The translations under genes and the position numbers were made by a program. This document shows positions 8,269 through 16,725 of a DNA stretch of 64,000 nucleotides, piece after piece. The stretch's first letter is position 1, and the number at the start of each line of letters is the position of its first letter. The notes below the pieces were generated by a model. It was not told the origin of the DNA. It made no database searches and saw nothing but the letters and a program-made list of their open reading frames with translations. Source of the stretch: Candidatus Zhuqueibacterota bacterium (GTDB lineage Bacteria > Zhuqueibacterota > Zhuqueibacteria > Oceanimicrobiales > Oceanimicrobiaceae); assembly GCA_029262055.1 (NCBI GenBank), contig JAJDAD010000054.1:27187-91186 (forward strand). The letters are read 5' to 3'.

Positions 8269-9195
8269 TTAGGCGATGTCCTGCTTTCTTAAGTGTTGGT
8301 CGATCATGATCGCTGCAATATTGCCCGTTCCCATCGCAACCGACACCTGCTGTGTCATCGGCCGCAAGTCGCCTGCGATCCAGACCCCAGGAACGTTGGT
8401 GTCTCCTCGCTGGCTTTGGGGTTGCGCGTGATTACCGGTCGCAGCCATTTCCACACCGAGTTGCTGGGCAAGGTCGGTGCGCCCGCGAACCGGACTGGAA
8501 ACAAAGAACGCTTCCGCTTGCAGGACAGAGCCGTCGGTCAGGGCCAGTTCGGAGAGTATGCCTTTCTTGCCGTGCAGCGCTTGCAGTTGTCCGCGGATAG
8601 TCTGGATATTTTTGGCCGTCAGTTTCTCTCTGCGATCGTCGGAAAGCTCGCTGTCACTTGTCAACAGAATCCGCAGCCGATCGGTGTATCTGGACAACCC
8701 CAGGGCCATGCCTGCCGCTCCGTTGGCGGAAGCGGTCCCAATAACGATGGTATCCTTATCTTTGATTTCCGGCGCTTCGCAATCCGGGCAGTAGAACATA
8801 TTGCCTTTGCCTGCATATGCAAAACAAGGCTTGTAGTCGCCGTCAACCGTCGGATGGTAGCGCGCCATACCAGTTGCCAGCAGCAGCGTTTTGGCGGACC
8901 AGACTTTTCCGCTTTCGCAGGTAATGGAAAAGTTGCCTTCCGTGCCTGTGGCAGACGTCACGTTGTCCTTCACGACTTCTGCGCCGAGCTCGACCGCCTG
9001 CTCTTTCAGTTGTTTCTGTATTTGAATGCCTTTCGTTGCCGGCATCCCGGGCACGTTATAAAGTTTTTCCAGCGTGAAGAAAAGTGGTCCGGTTTTGCGG
9101 TCAATGACCAGTGCAGCTCGGTTATGCCAGGCCAAATGAATCGCTGCGGACAGGCCGGCCGGCCCACCTCCAATAATAATTGTATCGTAAAGCAT
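8269..9195 (-). CDS. Thioredoxin-reductase-like FAD/NAD(P)H oxidoreductase
   Basis: A 308-residue flavoprotein of the TrxB-like class. Residues 9-14 (GGGPAG) bind FAD, and 'GVWIAGDLRP' near residue 270 is the second FAD contact. A redox-type CxxC, Cys136-Pro-Asp-Cys139, occupies the position of the TrxB active site. The second Rossmann motif is degenerate ('IGTASANGAAG' instead of GxGxxA/G), so its NADPH use is uncertain. The start ATG has GAGGAT six bases upstream. The gene lies 34 bases ahead of the protease gene on the same strand. No thioredoxin is adjacent, so its partner is unknown. Confidence 0.85.
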   Translation of the reverse strand: MLYDTIIIGGGPAGLSAAIHLAWHNRAALVIDRKTGPLFFTLEKLYNVPGMPATKGIQIQKQLKEQAVELGAEVVKDNVTSATGTEGNFSITCESGKVWSAKTLLLATGMARYHPTVDGDYKPCFAYAGKGNMFYCPDCEAPEIKDKDTIVIGTASANGAAGMALGLSRYTDRLRILLTSDSELSDDRREKLTAKNIQTIRGQLQALHGKKGILSELALTDGSVLQAEAFFVSSPVRGRTDLAQQLGVEMAATGNHAQPQSQRGDTNVPGVWIAGDLRPMTQQVSVAMGTGNIAAIMIDQHLRKQDIA

Positions 9196-9270
9196 GGGGG
9201 ATCCTCAAGTATTGAGTCAATTCAAGCTGAAAGATAGTCTGAAACAAGCAGTTTGTCAACCACCGTTTGC

Positions 9271-9304
9271 GCCTCATCCAGGATCTTTTTGTCCAGGATG
9301 AGGC
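9271..9304. repeat. Inverted repeat upstream of the flavoprotein gene
   Basis: The arms GCCTCATCC (9271-9279) and GGATGAGGC (9296-9304) are perfect complements around a 16-base loop. The element lies in the divergent region between the flavoprotein gene and the STAS gene. It could be an operator or a hairpin in the 5' leader. It has no T-tract on either strand. Confidence 0.4.
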
Positions 9305-9408
9305 GAGGTTTTAGCCTTGATGATTCTTGAATTGTCCAGGTTAGAGAAAGAAAAGTTGCTGCCCACAAGAAAAAATGCTCCTTCCATCCCGCACATCAAT
9401 GCTGTTGT

Positions 9409-9909
9409 ATGTATAGAAAAAGGTTAAGAGCAACTGTGGAACAACATCTCGCTAATCACATCATCATGCCTCTGCCTAATTCAACTGTGGGAAAAAACGG
9501 CCAAGCTGTTCGGCCGCACCCCCCTTCCTCCGCGGAAGTTTCAGTTATCCGCATCAAGGGTCATCTCGACTCATTTACTTCTGATGAACTCGACCGTACC
9601 ATTCAGTCCTTAATAAAAGCGTCACGCTGCAAGATCGTTGTGGACCTGTACGCCATCGAGTACATTAGCAGCATGGGCTGGGGTGTTTTTCTCAGCCATC
9701 TCAAGGCGGCGCGCGGCGGCGGCGGTGACCTTAAACTCGCCAGAATGCAGCCGGATGTTTACCAGGTTTACAAAGTGCTCGAGTTTGAATGGTTCCTGAA
9801 ATCGTACGACACCCTCGAAGAGGCGCTCGATTCATTTGAACGCCCCCAAAATGGCCAGCAAAACGGCAATTCCGGCACTCCTGCCAGCAACGCTGTCTCA
9901 CACAAGTAA
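9409..9909 (+). CDS. STAS-domain protein (anti-anti-sigma-like)
   Basis: The product is up to 166 residues. Residues about 42-145 form a STAS domain: 'VSVIRIKGHLDSFTSDEL', then 'CKIVVDLYAIEYISSMGWGVFLSHL'. The Ser of 'YISSMG' is at the position phosphorylated by anti-sigma kinases in SpoIIAA/RsbV proteins. The C-terminal 25 residues are Gln/Asn/Ser-rich and look disordered. Two starts are possible, 9409 or 9466, and neither has a clear Shine-Dalgarno sequence. No cognate RsbW-type kinase or PP2C phosphatase is adjacent, so the partner switch is not identified. Confidence 0.82.
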   Translation: MYRKRLRATVEQHLANHIIMPLPNSTVGKNGQAVRPHPPSSAEVSVIRIKGHLDSFTSDELDRTIQSLIKASRCKIVVDLYAIEYISSMGWGVFLSHLKAARGGGGDLKLARMQPDVYQVYKVLEFEWFLKSYDTLEEALDSFERPQNGQQNGNSGTPASNAVSHK

Positions 9910-10231
9910 GTCTCTATCAAAATGTCCCAAATTGGGACACGTTGTCTATTCATCGGACAATCCGCATCCTGACACTCTCGAACGTCTTTTCCACCTATTT
10001 TCTTAATAATTAATATCCTAAGACGAACATCTGCCGTGCGGATATTTTGTGGAATGTCTTTTGCTGATGGACTGACGACTCTACATTTGGTTGTCACGGA
10101 ATGACAGCATCCAGGACCCCACCTTTGCGTCTTTCCATGCTCATAGATTTTGGGATTCCGTATGTTCGTGGCATTTTGAAGCGCCAGGGCAGGCAAATAA
10201 CAAGGCAAGGTCCAGAGACATCGAGGAAGTT
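9910..10231. other. Intergenic stretch containing a perfect TGTCCC palindrome
   Basis: These 322 bases between the STAS gene and the transglycosylase gene hold no gene I can support. Positions 9923-9939 form TGTCCCAA-A-TTGGGACA, a perfect 8-base dyad with one central base, typical in shape of a protein-binding operator. No convincing -35/-10 or -24/-12 promoter was found beside it. Confidence 0.4.
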
Positions 10232-10888
10232 ATGAAACTGATTTTGTTATCAATGTGTGCAGGAATGCTATCGCTCAATTTATTTTCCGCAAGTGTGGTG
10301 CCGGAAAGTGAGCGATATGCACAAGTTGCTTCTTTGTTGAGCTACACAAGTGCAGTTAGCCAGGCAGACCAGGCACGTCAGAAAGCGTGCGACAAGATAG
10401 AGCGAATTATCGTTAGATTTAATCCGGCGATGGCCAGGCATCTGAGGAATGAGATCGTGAACCTGGTTTACGAAATGAGCATCAAATATCCCAATATTGA
10501 TGTTGATTTGATCTGCGCCACCATTACGCACGAAAGCGGCCGAACCTGGGACCCGAAAGCACTCTCCAAAGCCGGTGCGATGGGCCTCATGCAGATCATG
10601 CCGGCAACAGGCAAGTGGTTGGCGCAGTTTGAGGGCATCGAATGGACAAATGCCGAAGAAATTCTCTATGATCCGGTATTGAATATCCGGCTGGGGACGC
10701 GCTACTTGTCTGCCCTGGTGGAGACGTATGACATCGAGGGTGGTTTGGCCGCTTACAATGGCGGTAGCAGGCGAGCCAGAATGTGGCTATCAAAAAACAA
10801 AGCGCCCGGGATTTTGTGGGCAGAAACCAGGTCTTACATTCCGTATGTCATGAAACTGTATGATGAATTTCGAGCGCTGCCTCTGTGA
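10232..10888 (+). CDS. Lytic transglycosylase (SLT domain)
   Basis: The ATG at 10232, preceded by GAGGAAG, gives 218 residues with a signal peptide (residues 1 to about 20). Residues 85-215 are an SLT/goose-lysozyme-type domain. The catalytic acid is Glu101 in 'THESG', followed by 'SKAGAMGLMQIMPATGKWLA', then 'NIRLGTRYLSALV', then 'LAAYNGGSRRA'. Such enzymes cleave the MurNAc-GlcNAc bond of peptidoglycan with formation of the 1,6-anhydro product. The protein acts in the periplasm. It converges on the DUF58 gene across a terminator-like hairpin. Confidence 0.9.
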   Translation: MKLILLSMCAGMLSLNLFSASVVPESERYAQVASLLSYTSAVSQADQARQKACDKIERIIVRFNPAMARHLRNEIVNLVYEMSIKYPNIDVDLICATITHESGRTWDPKALSKAGAMGLMQIMPATGKWLAQFEGIEWTNAEEILYDPVLNIRLGTRYLSALVETYDIEGGLAAYNGGSRRARMWLSKNKAPGILWAETRSYIPYVMKLYDEFRALPL

Positions 10889-10965
10889 TGCAGCCGAAAT
10901 CCATCTGATATAAAGATATCTTCATTTTCGCGTTGGGGTTTTCTACTACCCCATTGCGTGCCTTC

Positions 10966-11048
10966 AAGGGTGTCGCTTAGAAAGAGGCAGTTCAGCGCTT
11001 TACTGGGGTAGCTTCTATGAGCTTTTTTCTTGCGACACCCTTTTTTTA
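10966..11048. terminator. Long stem-loop between convergent genes
   Basis: The arms AAGGGTGTCGC (10966-10976) and GCGACACCCTT (11032-11042) pair perfectly, and a run of seven T residues follows the second arm. The 55-base loop is unusually large for an intrinsic terminator. A smaller TGGGG/CCCCA hairpin sits just upstream. It lies between the convergent transglycosylase and DUF58 genes and can end transcription from the plus strand. Confidence 0.55.
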
Positions 11049-11069
11049 TCCTCGCCACACATAACAGAC

Positions 11070-11978
11070 TCAACCACCAATTCTCTTCCGTTTGAGCAAA
11101 TATTCGAGCAGGGCGCGGTCATAGTCCTGCTGTGTGTTTATGGAGATAAACTCGATCTGTTGTTCACGGCAGAATCTGCGGTAAGTTTGATTGAATGCCT
11201 GGATCTTCTCCTGATAGTCGCTGCGGATGTGCCATGGTTGCGTGTTGATTTCTTCATTTGACTCCATGTCCTTGAAGACCGCATCGTGCTGGAAGTCAAA
11301 AGTAAGCTCAAGCGGATCCAGGATTTGAAAGACGATCACTTCGTGATTCTTATGCCGGAAATGCTTCAATGCGTTGATGACTTGCTGTTGATTGTCCAGA
11401 AGGTCGGAAAAAAGTACGACCAGTCCTCGCCGCTTGATGCGTTCCGCCATGCTGTGCAGAGCGCCCGCGACATTGGTTTTGGCTGTACTTTTCGCGTTTT
11501 CCAGTTCAATGAGAATCTGATTCAAATAAGTAGTGACCGAACGCGGCGGCAGGTAGCGCCGGATGACTTCATCAAAAGTGACCAGGCCGACGGCGTCGCG
11601 TTGCCTGATCATCAGGAAAGCCAGGGCGGCCGCCAGGTAAGAGGCGTACTGTAGCTTCGTGACACCGCCGGAAGAAAAGCCCATGGAGGCGGAGGAGTCC
11701 AGCAGCAGGTACGCCTTCATGTTTGTTTCTTCTTCAAATTGCTTGACGTAAAACCGGTCGGTCTTGCCGTATACTTTCCAGTCAACGTGTTTTATGTCAT
11801 CGCCGGGCATGTACTGCCGGTGTTCGGCAAACTCCACACTGAAGCCGTGGTAGGGACTTTTGTGCAATCCTGTTATGAAGCCTTCCACTACCAGCCGGGC
11901 CCGCAAGTCCATGGAGCGCAGCTTGGAGAGCACTTCGGGATTGAGATATTTTCTGTAGTCCGGGGTCAAGTCAGCCAA
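11070..11978 (-). CDS. DUF58 / von Willebrand A-like protein
   Basis: A 302-residue DUF58 protein. The family signature 'YMPGDDIKHVDWKVYG' is at residues 56-71, and a metal-binding DxSxS motif (Asp94, Ser96, Ser98 in 'LLDSSASMG') marks a vWA-like fold. The start is a TTG with AGGAG seven bases upstream, and it overlaps the end of the MoxR gene by 8 bases. MoxR-DUF58 pairs occur across bacteria and are thought to act as a chaperone pair that matures or assembles envelope proteins. The client is not visible here. Confidence 0.9.
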   Translation of the reverse strand: MADLTPDYRKYLNPEVLSKLRSMDLRARLVVEGFITGLHKSPYHGFSVEFAEHRQYMPGDDIKHVDWKVYGKTDRFYVKQFEEETNMKAYLLLDSSASMGFSSGGVTKLQYASYLAAALAFLMIRQRDAVGLVTFDEVIRRYLPPRSVTTYLNQILIELENAKSTAKTNVAGALHSMAERIKRRGLVVLFSDLLDNQQQVINALKHFRHKNHEVIVFQILDPLELTFDFQHDAVFKDMESNEEINTQPWHIRSDYQEKIQAFNQTYRRFCREQQIEFISINTQQDYDRALLEYLLKRKRIGG

Positions 11979-12978
11979 TGTTAGTCTCCTGGATGACTTT
12001 CTTGATGATCTCCACGGTCCCGACGCCTTCTGCTTCGGCGTTGAAATTGGTCACTAGGCGGTGACGTAGAACAGGTTCTGCGATAGCCACCACGTCGGCG
12101 ATTTCGGGGGTTGATTGGCCGTACAGAATTGCCCTGGTTTTAGCCGCCAGGATTAGGTACTGTGAAGCGCGCGGTCCGGCGCCCCAACTGATCCAGTCCT
12201 TTACGAAAGCCGGAGCATCTTCGTACACCGGCCTGGTTTTGCGAACCAGCTCGACGGCAAAGTCCACGACCTGGTCTGCTACCGGCACTTTCCTGACCAG
12301 TTGCTGCAATCTTTGAATCTCCTCCGCCCGCAGGATTGTGTCGAGATCGGCCTGGTAGGCGCTGGTAGTCGACTTGACGATTTCCTTTTCTTCGTCAGCA
12401 GTAGGGTAATCAACCCAGAGATTGAACATGAAGCGGTCGAGCTGAGCTTCCGGTAACGGGTAGGTTCCCTCTTGTTCGATGGGGTTTTGTGTGGCCAGGA
12501 CAAAGAAGGGTTCGTCGAGTTTGTAAGTCGTGCCGGCCGCGGTCACTTCGTGCTCCTGCATTGCCTGCAGCAGGGCAGCCTGAGTCTTGGGCGGTGTGCG
12601 ATTGATTTCATCTGCGAGAAGAATATTCGCAAACACTGGCCCCTTGACAAACTTGAATTGCTTTTGCCCGGTGGAGGTGTCTTCTTCGATTATCTCGGTG
12701 CCGGTTATATCTGAGGGCATCAAGTCCGGCGTAAACTGAATCCGGTTGAATTTCAGTTCGAGGACTCTTGCCAGCGTGCTGATCAACAGCGTTTTTGCCA
12801 ATCCCGGCACGCCGACCAGAAGGCAGTGCCCTCGCGCCAGCAGCGAGATGAGCAATTGTTCGATGATTTTTTCCTGACCCACGATGATCTTTCCGATCTC
12901 CCGGGTCAATAATTTGCTGGCTTCTTCGAGGTTTTTTACAGCCTCTATGTCGCTGTCCTTGGCGATAGGTGCGGTCAT
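11971..12978 (-). CDS. MoxR family AAA+ ATPase
   Basis: A 335-residue AAA+ protein of the MoxR group. The Walker A motif is 'GVPGLAKT' (residues 56-63) and Walker B is 'LLADEINR' (Asp123, Glu124). Sensor and lid regions follow ('ATQNPIEQEGTYPLPEAQLDRF'), which is highly characteristic of MoxR. The start ATG has GGAG five bases upstream. It is the first gene of a two-gene unit with the DUF58 protein. By analogy it uses ATP to remodel a partner through the vWA-like protein. Confidence 0.93.
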   Translation of the reverse strand: MTAPIAKDSDIEAVKNLEEASKLLTREIGKIIVGQEKIIEQLLISLLARGHCLLVGVPGLAKTLLISTLARVLELKFNRIQFTPDLMPSDITGTEIIEEDTSTGQKQFKFVKGPVFANILLADEINRTPPKTQAALLQAMQEHEVTAAGTTYKLDEPFFVLATQNPIEQEGTYPLPEAQLDRFMFNLWVDYPTADEEKEIVKSTTSAYQADLDTILRAEEIQRLQQLVRKVPVADQVVDFAVELVRKTRPVYEDAPAFVKDWISWGAGPRASQYLILAAKTRAILYGQSTPEIADVVAIAEPVLRHRLVTNFNAEAEGVGTVEIIKKVIQETNIG

Positions 12979-13427
12979 ATTGTCTCCTTTGGATTGCCTG
13001 GTGTTATCGTTATCTTACTGGGATCTCTAACTTTGGTTCATTTCATTGTTTACGAACATTTCTAACTTTGATGTAAGGTCATTCTGAGTGTGCGGTGATG
13101 GATTTCGAAGTCACGGAAACCATGGCAGCGCGAAGAGTCTTCGACGGGCTGGGGAGATTCTGCGCACACTTTCGTTTCCTGGCAGGAATGCAGAATTCAG
13201 GAGTGCGTGCTCAGGGTGACATCTAAGTGATTGCCTAAAGAGTCGATAGGCGAGTTGGAAATGTCAGTCATTCAAGTAATATCTGCTAAGTTGACAACTT
13301 TACATCACGGCTCCGCAGTCACAACGCCGGAAGAAATAGTAGGGATTCCGGCATCAAATGTCAAACCTGCATTTGCCGCGCTTTGTGCTCATCTTGGTTT
13401 GCCCTTCCCGAGGGCGGTTGCCGTCTG
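12979..13427. other. Intergenic region with a dispersed-repeat-like element
   Basis: No gene is supported in these 449 bases. Positions 13078-13220 form a separate repeat-like unit, listed on its own. A plus-strand frame from 13231 to 13557 overlaps the transporter gene and has no family resemblance. The part next to 12978 holds the MoxR ribosome site but no clear promoter. Confidence 0.4.
13078..13220. repeat. 143-bp element with GTCATTCTGAG-type ends
   Basis: The element begins GTCATTCTGAG (13078-13088) and ends CTCAGGGTGAC (13210-13220), which are imperfect terminal inverted repeats. The interior contains 'GCGAAGAGTCTTCG' and 'GGAGATTCTGCGCAC'. Elements of the form GTCATTCTGAGCG...GAAGAATCT...CTCAGGGTGACA are dispersed in many bacterial genomes. 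This one is diverged. It has no coding content. Confidence 0.5.
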
Positions 13428-14717
13428 TCAGCCGTCCGGGAGCCGGATGAAGGGCTCAGTCGGAGAAATGTCGGAACAGCCGAGCCGCCCCAGGCGCTTA
13501 GTCAGTGCTATCCAAACTGAAACAGACAGAACAATGACACCGCTGATCCAATTGTAGTTTAACTCTTCCACCGGTTGGTTTGACTTGGCAAACCAAAGGA
13601 AGAGTGCCAGGGCCCCCAGGCCCTCTGCCAGGCGCTGCACCGTCCCATCGACCACGGTCTTGGCGATGTCGCGGTATTTGCTACTGATGGGCAGATAGGT
13701 TTGCTCCCAGATTGAACGGTAGATTGAGGCCTTGAGACCACCCTCCAAAACGCGCATGATCGTGCGGCCCTGGTAGACAGTCCAAAGCGAAAACAGTCCG
13801 GTGCCCCCCAGCAGGATTGAGGGTACCAGCAAGAGTACACCGGTGATACCGAGTTTCTCCTGTAACTTCGGCGCCAGGAATGTCTGAACAACCAACGCCG
13901 CCAGATTGAGCATGATATAGAAATTGGCAAAAAACTGCACATTGGTATTGCCGGAAATGCTGGCCCCCGCGTAAAACTGGAAATCGATATACAGGGCTGC
14001 CGTAGTTGCCAGGACACTGATCCCAATCAGCGTACGAGTGTAAGGTTGCCGGACCAGTATTGCTTGCGTGGCCGCAAGCCCGGAATTTTCCTCATCCGCA
14101 GGCTGTGCATTGACTATGGAACGATAGTTCTGTGCCGGATTCTTGCGATGTGCAAATGCAACCAATCCTCCTGTCGCCAGCAGCAAGGCCGACCCACCGG
14201 CAATGAACCCCCCAGGGCCCAATATTTCGTTCCCGACCTTGCAGAGGAGTCCGCCAATAATACCACCTAGCATCGAAGCGGCGCCGATTCGAGCGTAGGT
14301 ACGCCGCAAAATGTTAGAATCTGCACCTTCCAGCAGATCGGCTGCGAGCAGCCAGGCACCTGCAAACACAGCGGAAAACACGATGGGCACGGACACAAAT
14401 AACATGAGCATGGCCATTCTGTTACCCGGCTCTGCGAAGGGCGCGAACAGCAGGAAGATGAGGGCAGCCGCATAGAACGAACGCGTGCGTGTCTTGCGGG
14501 CGCCCCATTTGTCGAGTAAACCTAAATGTAGCATCGCTGCCGGGATAGAAGCCAAAGCGATCCACAGGTACGCTTCGGGTAGCTGCCGTAACCCACCGCG
14601 CTCAAAAAAGACCGCATCACGGCCCGTTTTGATCATGATAAAACCAACCATCGAGAGAGCAACGGCCAGGATCGGATACCGTGAAAGGGAGCGATAATTC
14701 AGTGCGTGCAATGCCAT
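13428..14717 (-). CDS. Npt1/Npt2-type (ATP/ADP translocase-like) nucleotide transporter
   Basis: A membrane protein of 429 residues from the ATG at 14717. It has about ten to twelve hydrophobic segments. 'KTGRDAVFFERGGLRQLPEAYL' near the N-terminus and 'LKASIYRSIWEQTYLPISSKYRDIAK' followed by 'VDGTVQRLAEGLGAL' near the C-terminus are characteristic of the TLC/Npt nucleotide transporter family. The HEAT-repeat and cyclic-nucleotide domains fused to many bacterial homologues are absent. The start lies four bases after the histidine kinase stop codon, so the two genes are co-expressed. The substrate is unknown. In free-living bacteria these proteins are not shown to import ATP. Confidence 0.7.
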   Translation of the reverse strand: MALHALNYRSLSRYPILAVALSMVGFIMIKTGRDAVFFERGGLRQLPEAYLWIALASIPAAMLHLGLLDKWGARKTRTRSFYAAALIFLLFAPFAEPGNRMAMLMLFVSVPIVFSAVFAGAWLLAADLLEGADSNILRRTYARIGAASMLGGIIGGLLCKVGNEILGPGGFIAGGSALLLATGGLVAFAHRKNPAQNYRSIVNAQPADEENSGLAATQAILVRQPYTRTLIGISVLATTAALYIDFQFYAGASISGNTNVQFFANFYIMLNLAALVVQTFLAPKLQEKLGITGVLLLVPSILLGGTGLFSLWTVYQGRTIMRVLEGGLKASIYRSIWEQTYLPISSKYRDIAKTVVDGTVQRLAEGLGALALFLWFAKSNQPVEELNYNWISGVIVLSVSVWIALTKRLGRLGCSDISPTEPFIRLPDG

Positions 14718-14721
14718 TCCA

Positions 14722-16362
14722 CTAATCGGCCGGGAGTGTAATGGAGACCTTCGTCCCCTTGCCAACTTCGCTGCTTACTTTGATATCGCCGTCGTGCTTC
14801 TCGATGATGTTGTAGGCGGAGGTTAGGCCGGAGGTCATTTTTACTCTACCACCTGTTCCGGAGAATCCAAAGTCAAATAGCTTCTCGAGCTTTTCTTGCG
14901 GAATTCCTCTCCCGTTGTCGGAGATCTGGACATAGATTTTTTTGTCGCCGCTAAAGGTCTTGATATGGATCTGGCCGTTCTGCTCAATTGCCGCGGCAGC
15001 GTTTTTAAGCAAACTTAGCATGACCTGGTTCAGTGCACCCGGGTAGCATAAGAGAAGGGGGAGGTCACCGTACTCCGCCTTCACAGTGATTTTCCCCTGA
15101 AATTCGTTTCGTAACAAAGTCAGAGTGCTCTTGATGCCTTCATTGATGTCGGCTTTTTGGTAGTGCGCTTCATCCAGGCGCGCGAAATTCTTCAGGCTCT
15201 TGACCAGGGTTGTAATGCGTTGGCCCGCCGCCAACGTGGTTTTCAAGTTTTGATCCAAAAGCTTGAACGCTTTGACCATCTCCGGTCTGGCAAGTTGGTC
15301 TTCAGTAGCGTCGCCAGCGACCAGGAGCGCCCGGATTTTTTCGGCGCAGCGGCTGGAAACATCAACCGAGCTATTGACAACGCCGATGGGGCCATTAATC
15401 TCGTGTGCGACGCCGGCAACCAGATCGCCCAGAGAAGCCATCTTCTCGCTTAGCAACAGCTGTTGCTGTGTTTCGCGCAGTTCTCGCAAAGTACGTACAA
15501 GCTCCTTGTTCTGTGCCCTGAGTTTTTGCGCCTGACTTTCGGTTCGTGCTTTAGCCCTGGCAAGAGATTCTGTCATTTTATTAAACGATTCTGCGAGCTT
15601 TCCTATTTCATCCCGGCCACTGACGCGAGATCTGACCTCAAGATCGCCTTGCGATATGTGGTGCGCGGCCCGCTCCAGTTCTTTGACCGGGATCGTGATC
15701 AGTCTGACCAGAGCCGCTGCGATTACGATTGCAAGGAACAGCGTCGCAAAAAACCAGGCGCGGGTAAATCTTCGCGTCGAGCGAAAGGTGTTTTCTACCC
15801 GATGGCCGGCTGCCAGCGCGTCGCCTCGATTAACCTCGATCAGGTTGCGCAGATCTGAGGTGAAATCATCGAAGAGCCGGCGTGCTTCTCCATTCAAGAG
15901 TTGTACTGCCTGCTGATTTTCACCTTCGCTCGTGAGTTGAAAAAAGATTAGACTTAAATCCTGGTATTCCTCCCACTTGCCGTCAAATGCCGCGTACAGC
16001 GTGCGCTCACGCCCGGAGTAGAGGTTACGTTCTTCAGAGTCAGTTTTCAGGTGTTCATAAGCATCGATGTTTTCATTGATCTTGTCGATGAGCGCGATCA
16101 TTTTTCCCGCATTCTCGATTTGCGTCGCTTTGTCCCCGGCGTAGGCGTGCTGTAACTGGCTGAGTCTGAGATTGGCGATGTTGACATTGATCTCTGCAAT
16201 CGCCAGGGCGCGCGGCAACCAATTCGTGGTCACTTCGTCGATCTCACCCTTGATCGCTGCCATTTTCTGGATGGAAAAGAAGTTGACGCCGGCCATGATG
16301 GACAAGACGATGCCAAAGGCAACCAATTGCTTGGTGGCAAGATTTAAGTTCTTGAATCCCAT
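14722..16362 (-). CDS. Membrane sensor histidine kinase (4HB-MCP sensor, HAMP)
   Basis: A 546-residue kinase. TM1 is residues 12-32, a periplasmic four-helix-bundle-type sensor spans about 33-200, TM2 is about 201-222, HAMP about 222-275, and a coiled coil runs to about 308. The phosphoacceptor is His320 in 'AHEINGPIG'. The catalytic domain has 'NAAAAI' (N box), 'SDNGRGIP' (G1), 'FDFGFSGTGG' and a final G2 region with 'TSGLTSAYNIIEKHDG'. No response regulator gene is adjacent. The transporter gene follows after four bases, which suggests that the sensing and transport functions are linked. Confidence 0.92.
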   Translation of the reverse strand: MGFKNLNLATKQLVAFGIVLSIMAGVNFFSIQKMAAIKGEIDEVTTNWLPRALAIAEINVNIANLRLSQLQHAYAGDKATQIENAGKMIALIDKINENIDAYEHLKTDSEERNLYSGRERTLYAAFDGKWEEYQDLSLIFFQLTSEGENQQAVQLLNGEARRLFDDFTSDLRNLIEVNRGDALAAGHRVENTFRSTRRFTRAWFFATLFLAIVIAAALVRLITIPVKELERAAHHISQGDLEVRSRVSGRDEIGKLAESFNKMTESLARAKARTESQAQKLRAQNKELVRTLRELRETQQQLLLSEKMASLGDLVAGVAHEINGPIGVVNSSVDVSSRCAEKIRALLVAGDATEDQLARPEMVKAFKLLDQNLKTTLAAGQRITTLVKSLKNFARLDEAHYQKADINEGIKSTLTLLRNEFQGKITVKAEYGDLPLLLCYPGALNQVMLSLLKNAAAAIEQNGQIHIKTFSGDKKIYVQISDNGRGIPQEKLEKLFDFGFSGTGGRVKMTSGLTSAYNIIEKHDGDIKVSSEVGKGTKVSITLPAD

Positions 16363-16725
16363 TATTTCTTAGAGAGTTGTTGGGTCTGCGCGAAAAGCCG
16401 CGACATGCATGACTAGGCTGCGGGTTATGCGAAACTCATCTGAAATGCTCATTCACCACGAAGTTCACGAAGGACACGACGAAAAAACATGGATTTTTCA
16501 ATAATGGGTTGTCCTTCGGGGTTTCATATTTAAGAAGATTCCAGAAGCATGATACACAAGATTTCAAACAGCTGTTCGCCTCCTTCGTGAACTTCGCGTG
16601 CTTCGTGTTTAAGAACTAAGTTCCGAATTGCATACTCTTGCATGCCGCTGGTTCTAAAGGGAATAACCGCAACTCCTCGCAAGTTCACAAATTTTTCAGG
16701 CTAGTACAAAACAGACTGGAACTTG
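16363..16725. other. Intergenic region with a 16-bp inverted repeat
   Basis: These 363 bases hold no supported gene. The arm CGAAGTTCACGAAGGA at 16459-16474 recurs as its exact reverse complement at 16581-16596, about 106 bases apart. Both copies are embedded in CACGAAG-rich sequence. CACGAAG-rich dispersed repeats of this style are common in environmental bacteria. The pair could fold the transcript of the upstream porin/PstS-like genes and act as a 3' stabiliser. Confidence 0.45.

Noticed and set aside
8293..9237. 314-codon plus-strand open frame antisense to the thioredoxin-reductase-like gene
   Set aside because: It is the complement of a clear flavoprotein with intact cofactor motifs. 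Its own translation is Arg/Cys-rich and matches nothing.
10130..10200. Possible sigma-54 promoter before the transglycosylase gene (TGGCATTTTGAAGC)
   Set aside because: The GG and GC are one base too close for a -24/-12 promoter.
13231..13557. Plus-strand open frame of 108 codons opposite the nucleotide transporter
   Set aside because: It overlaps the C-terminus of the transporter gene on the other strand, shows no family likeness, and has no ribosome site.
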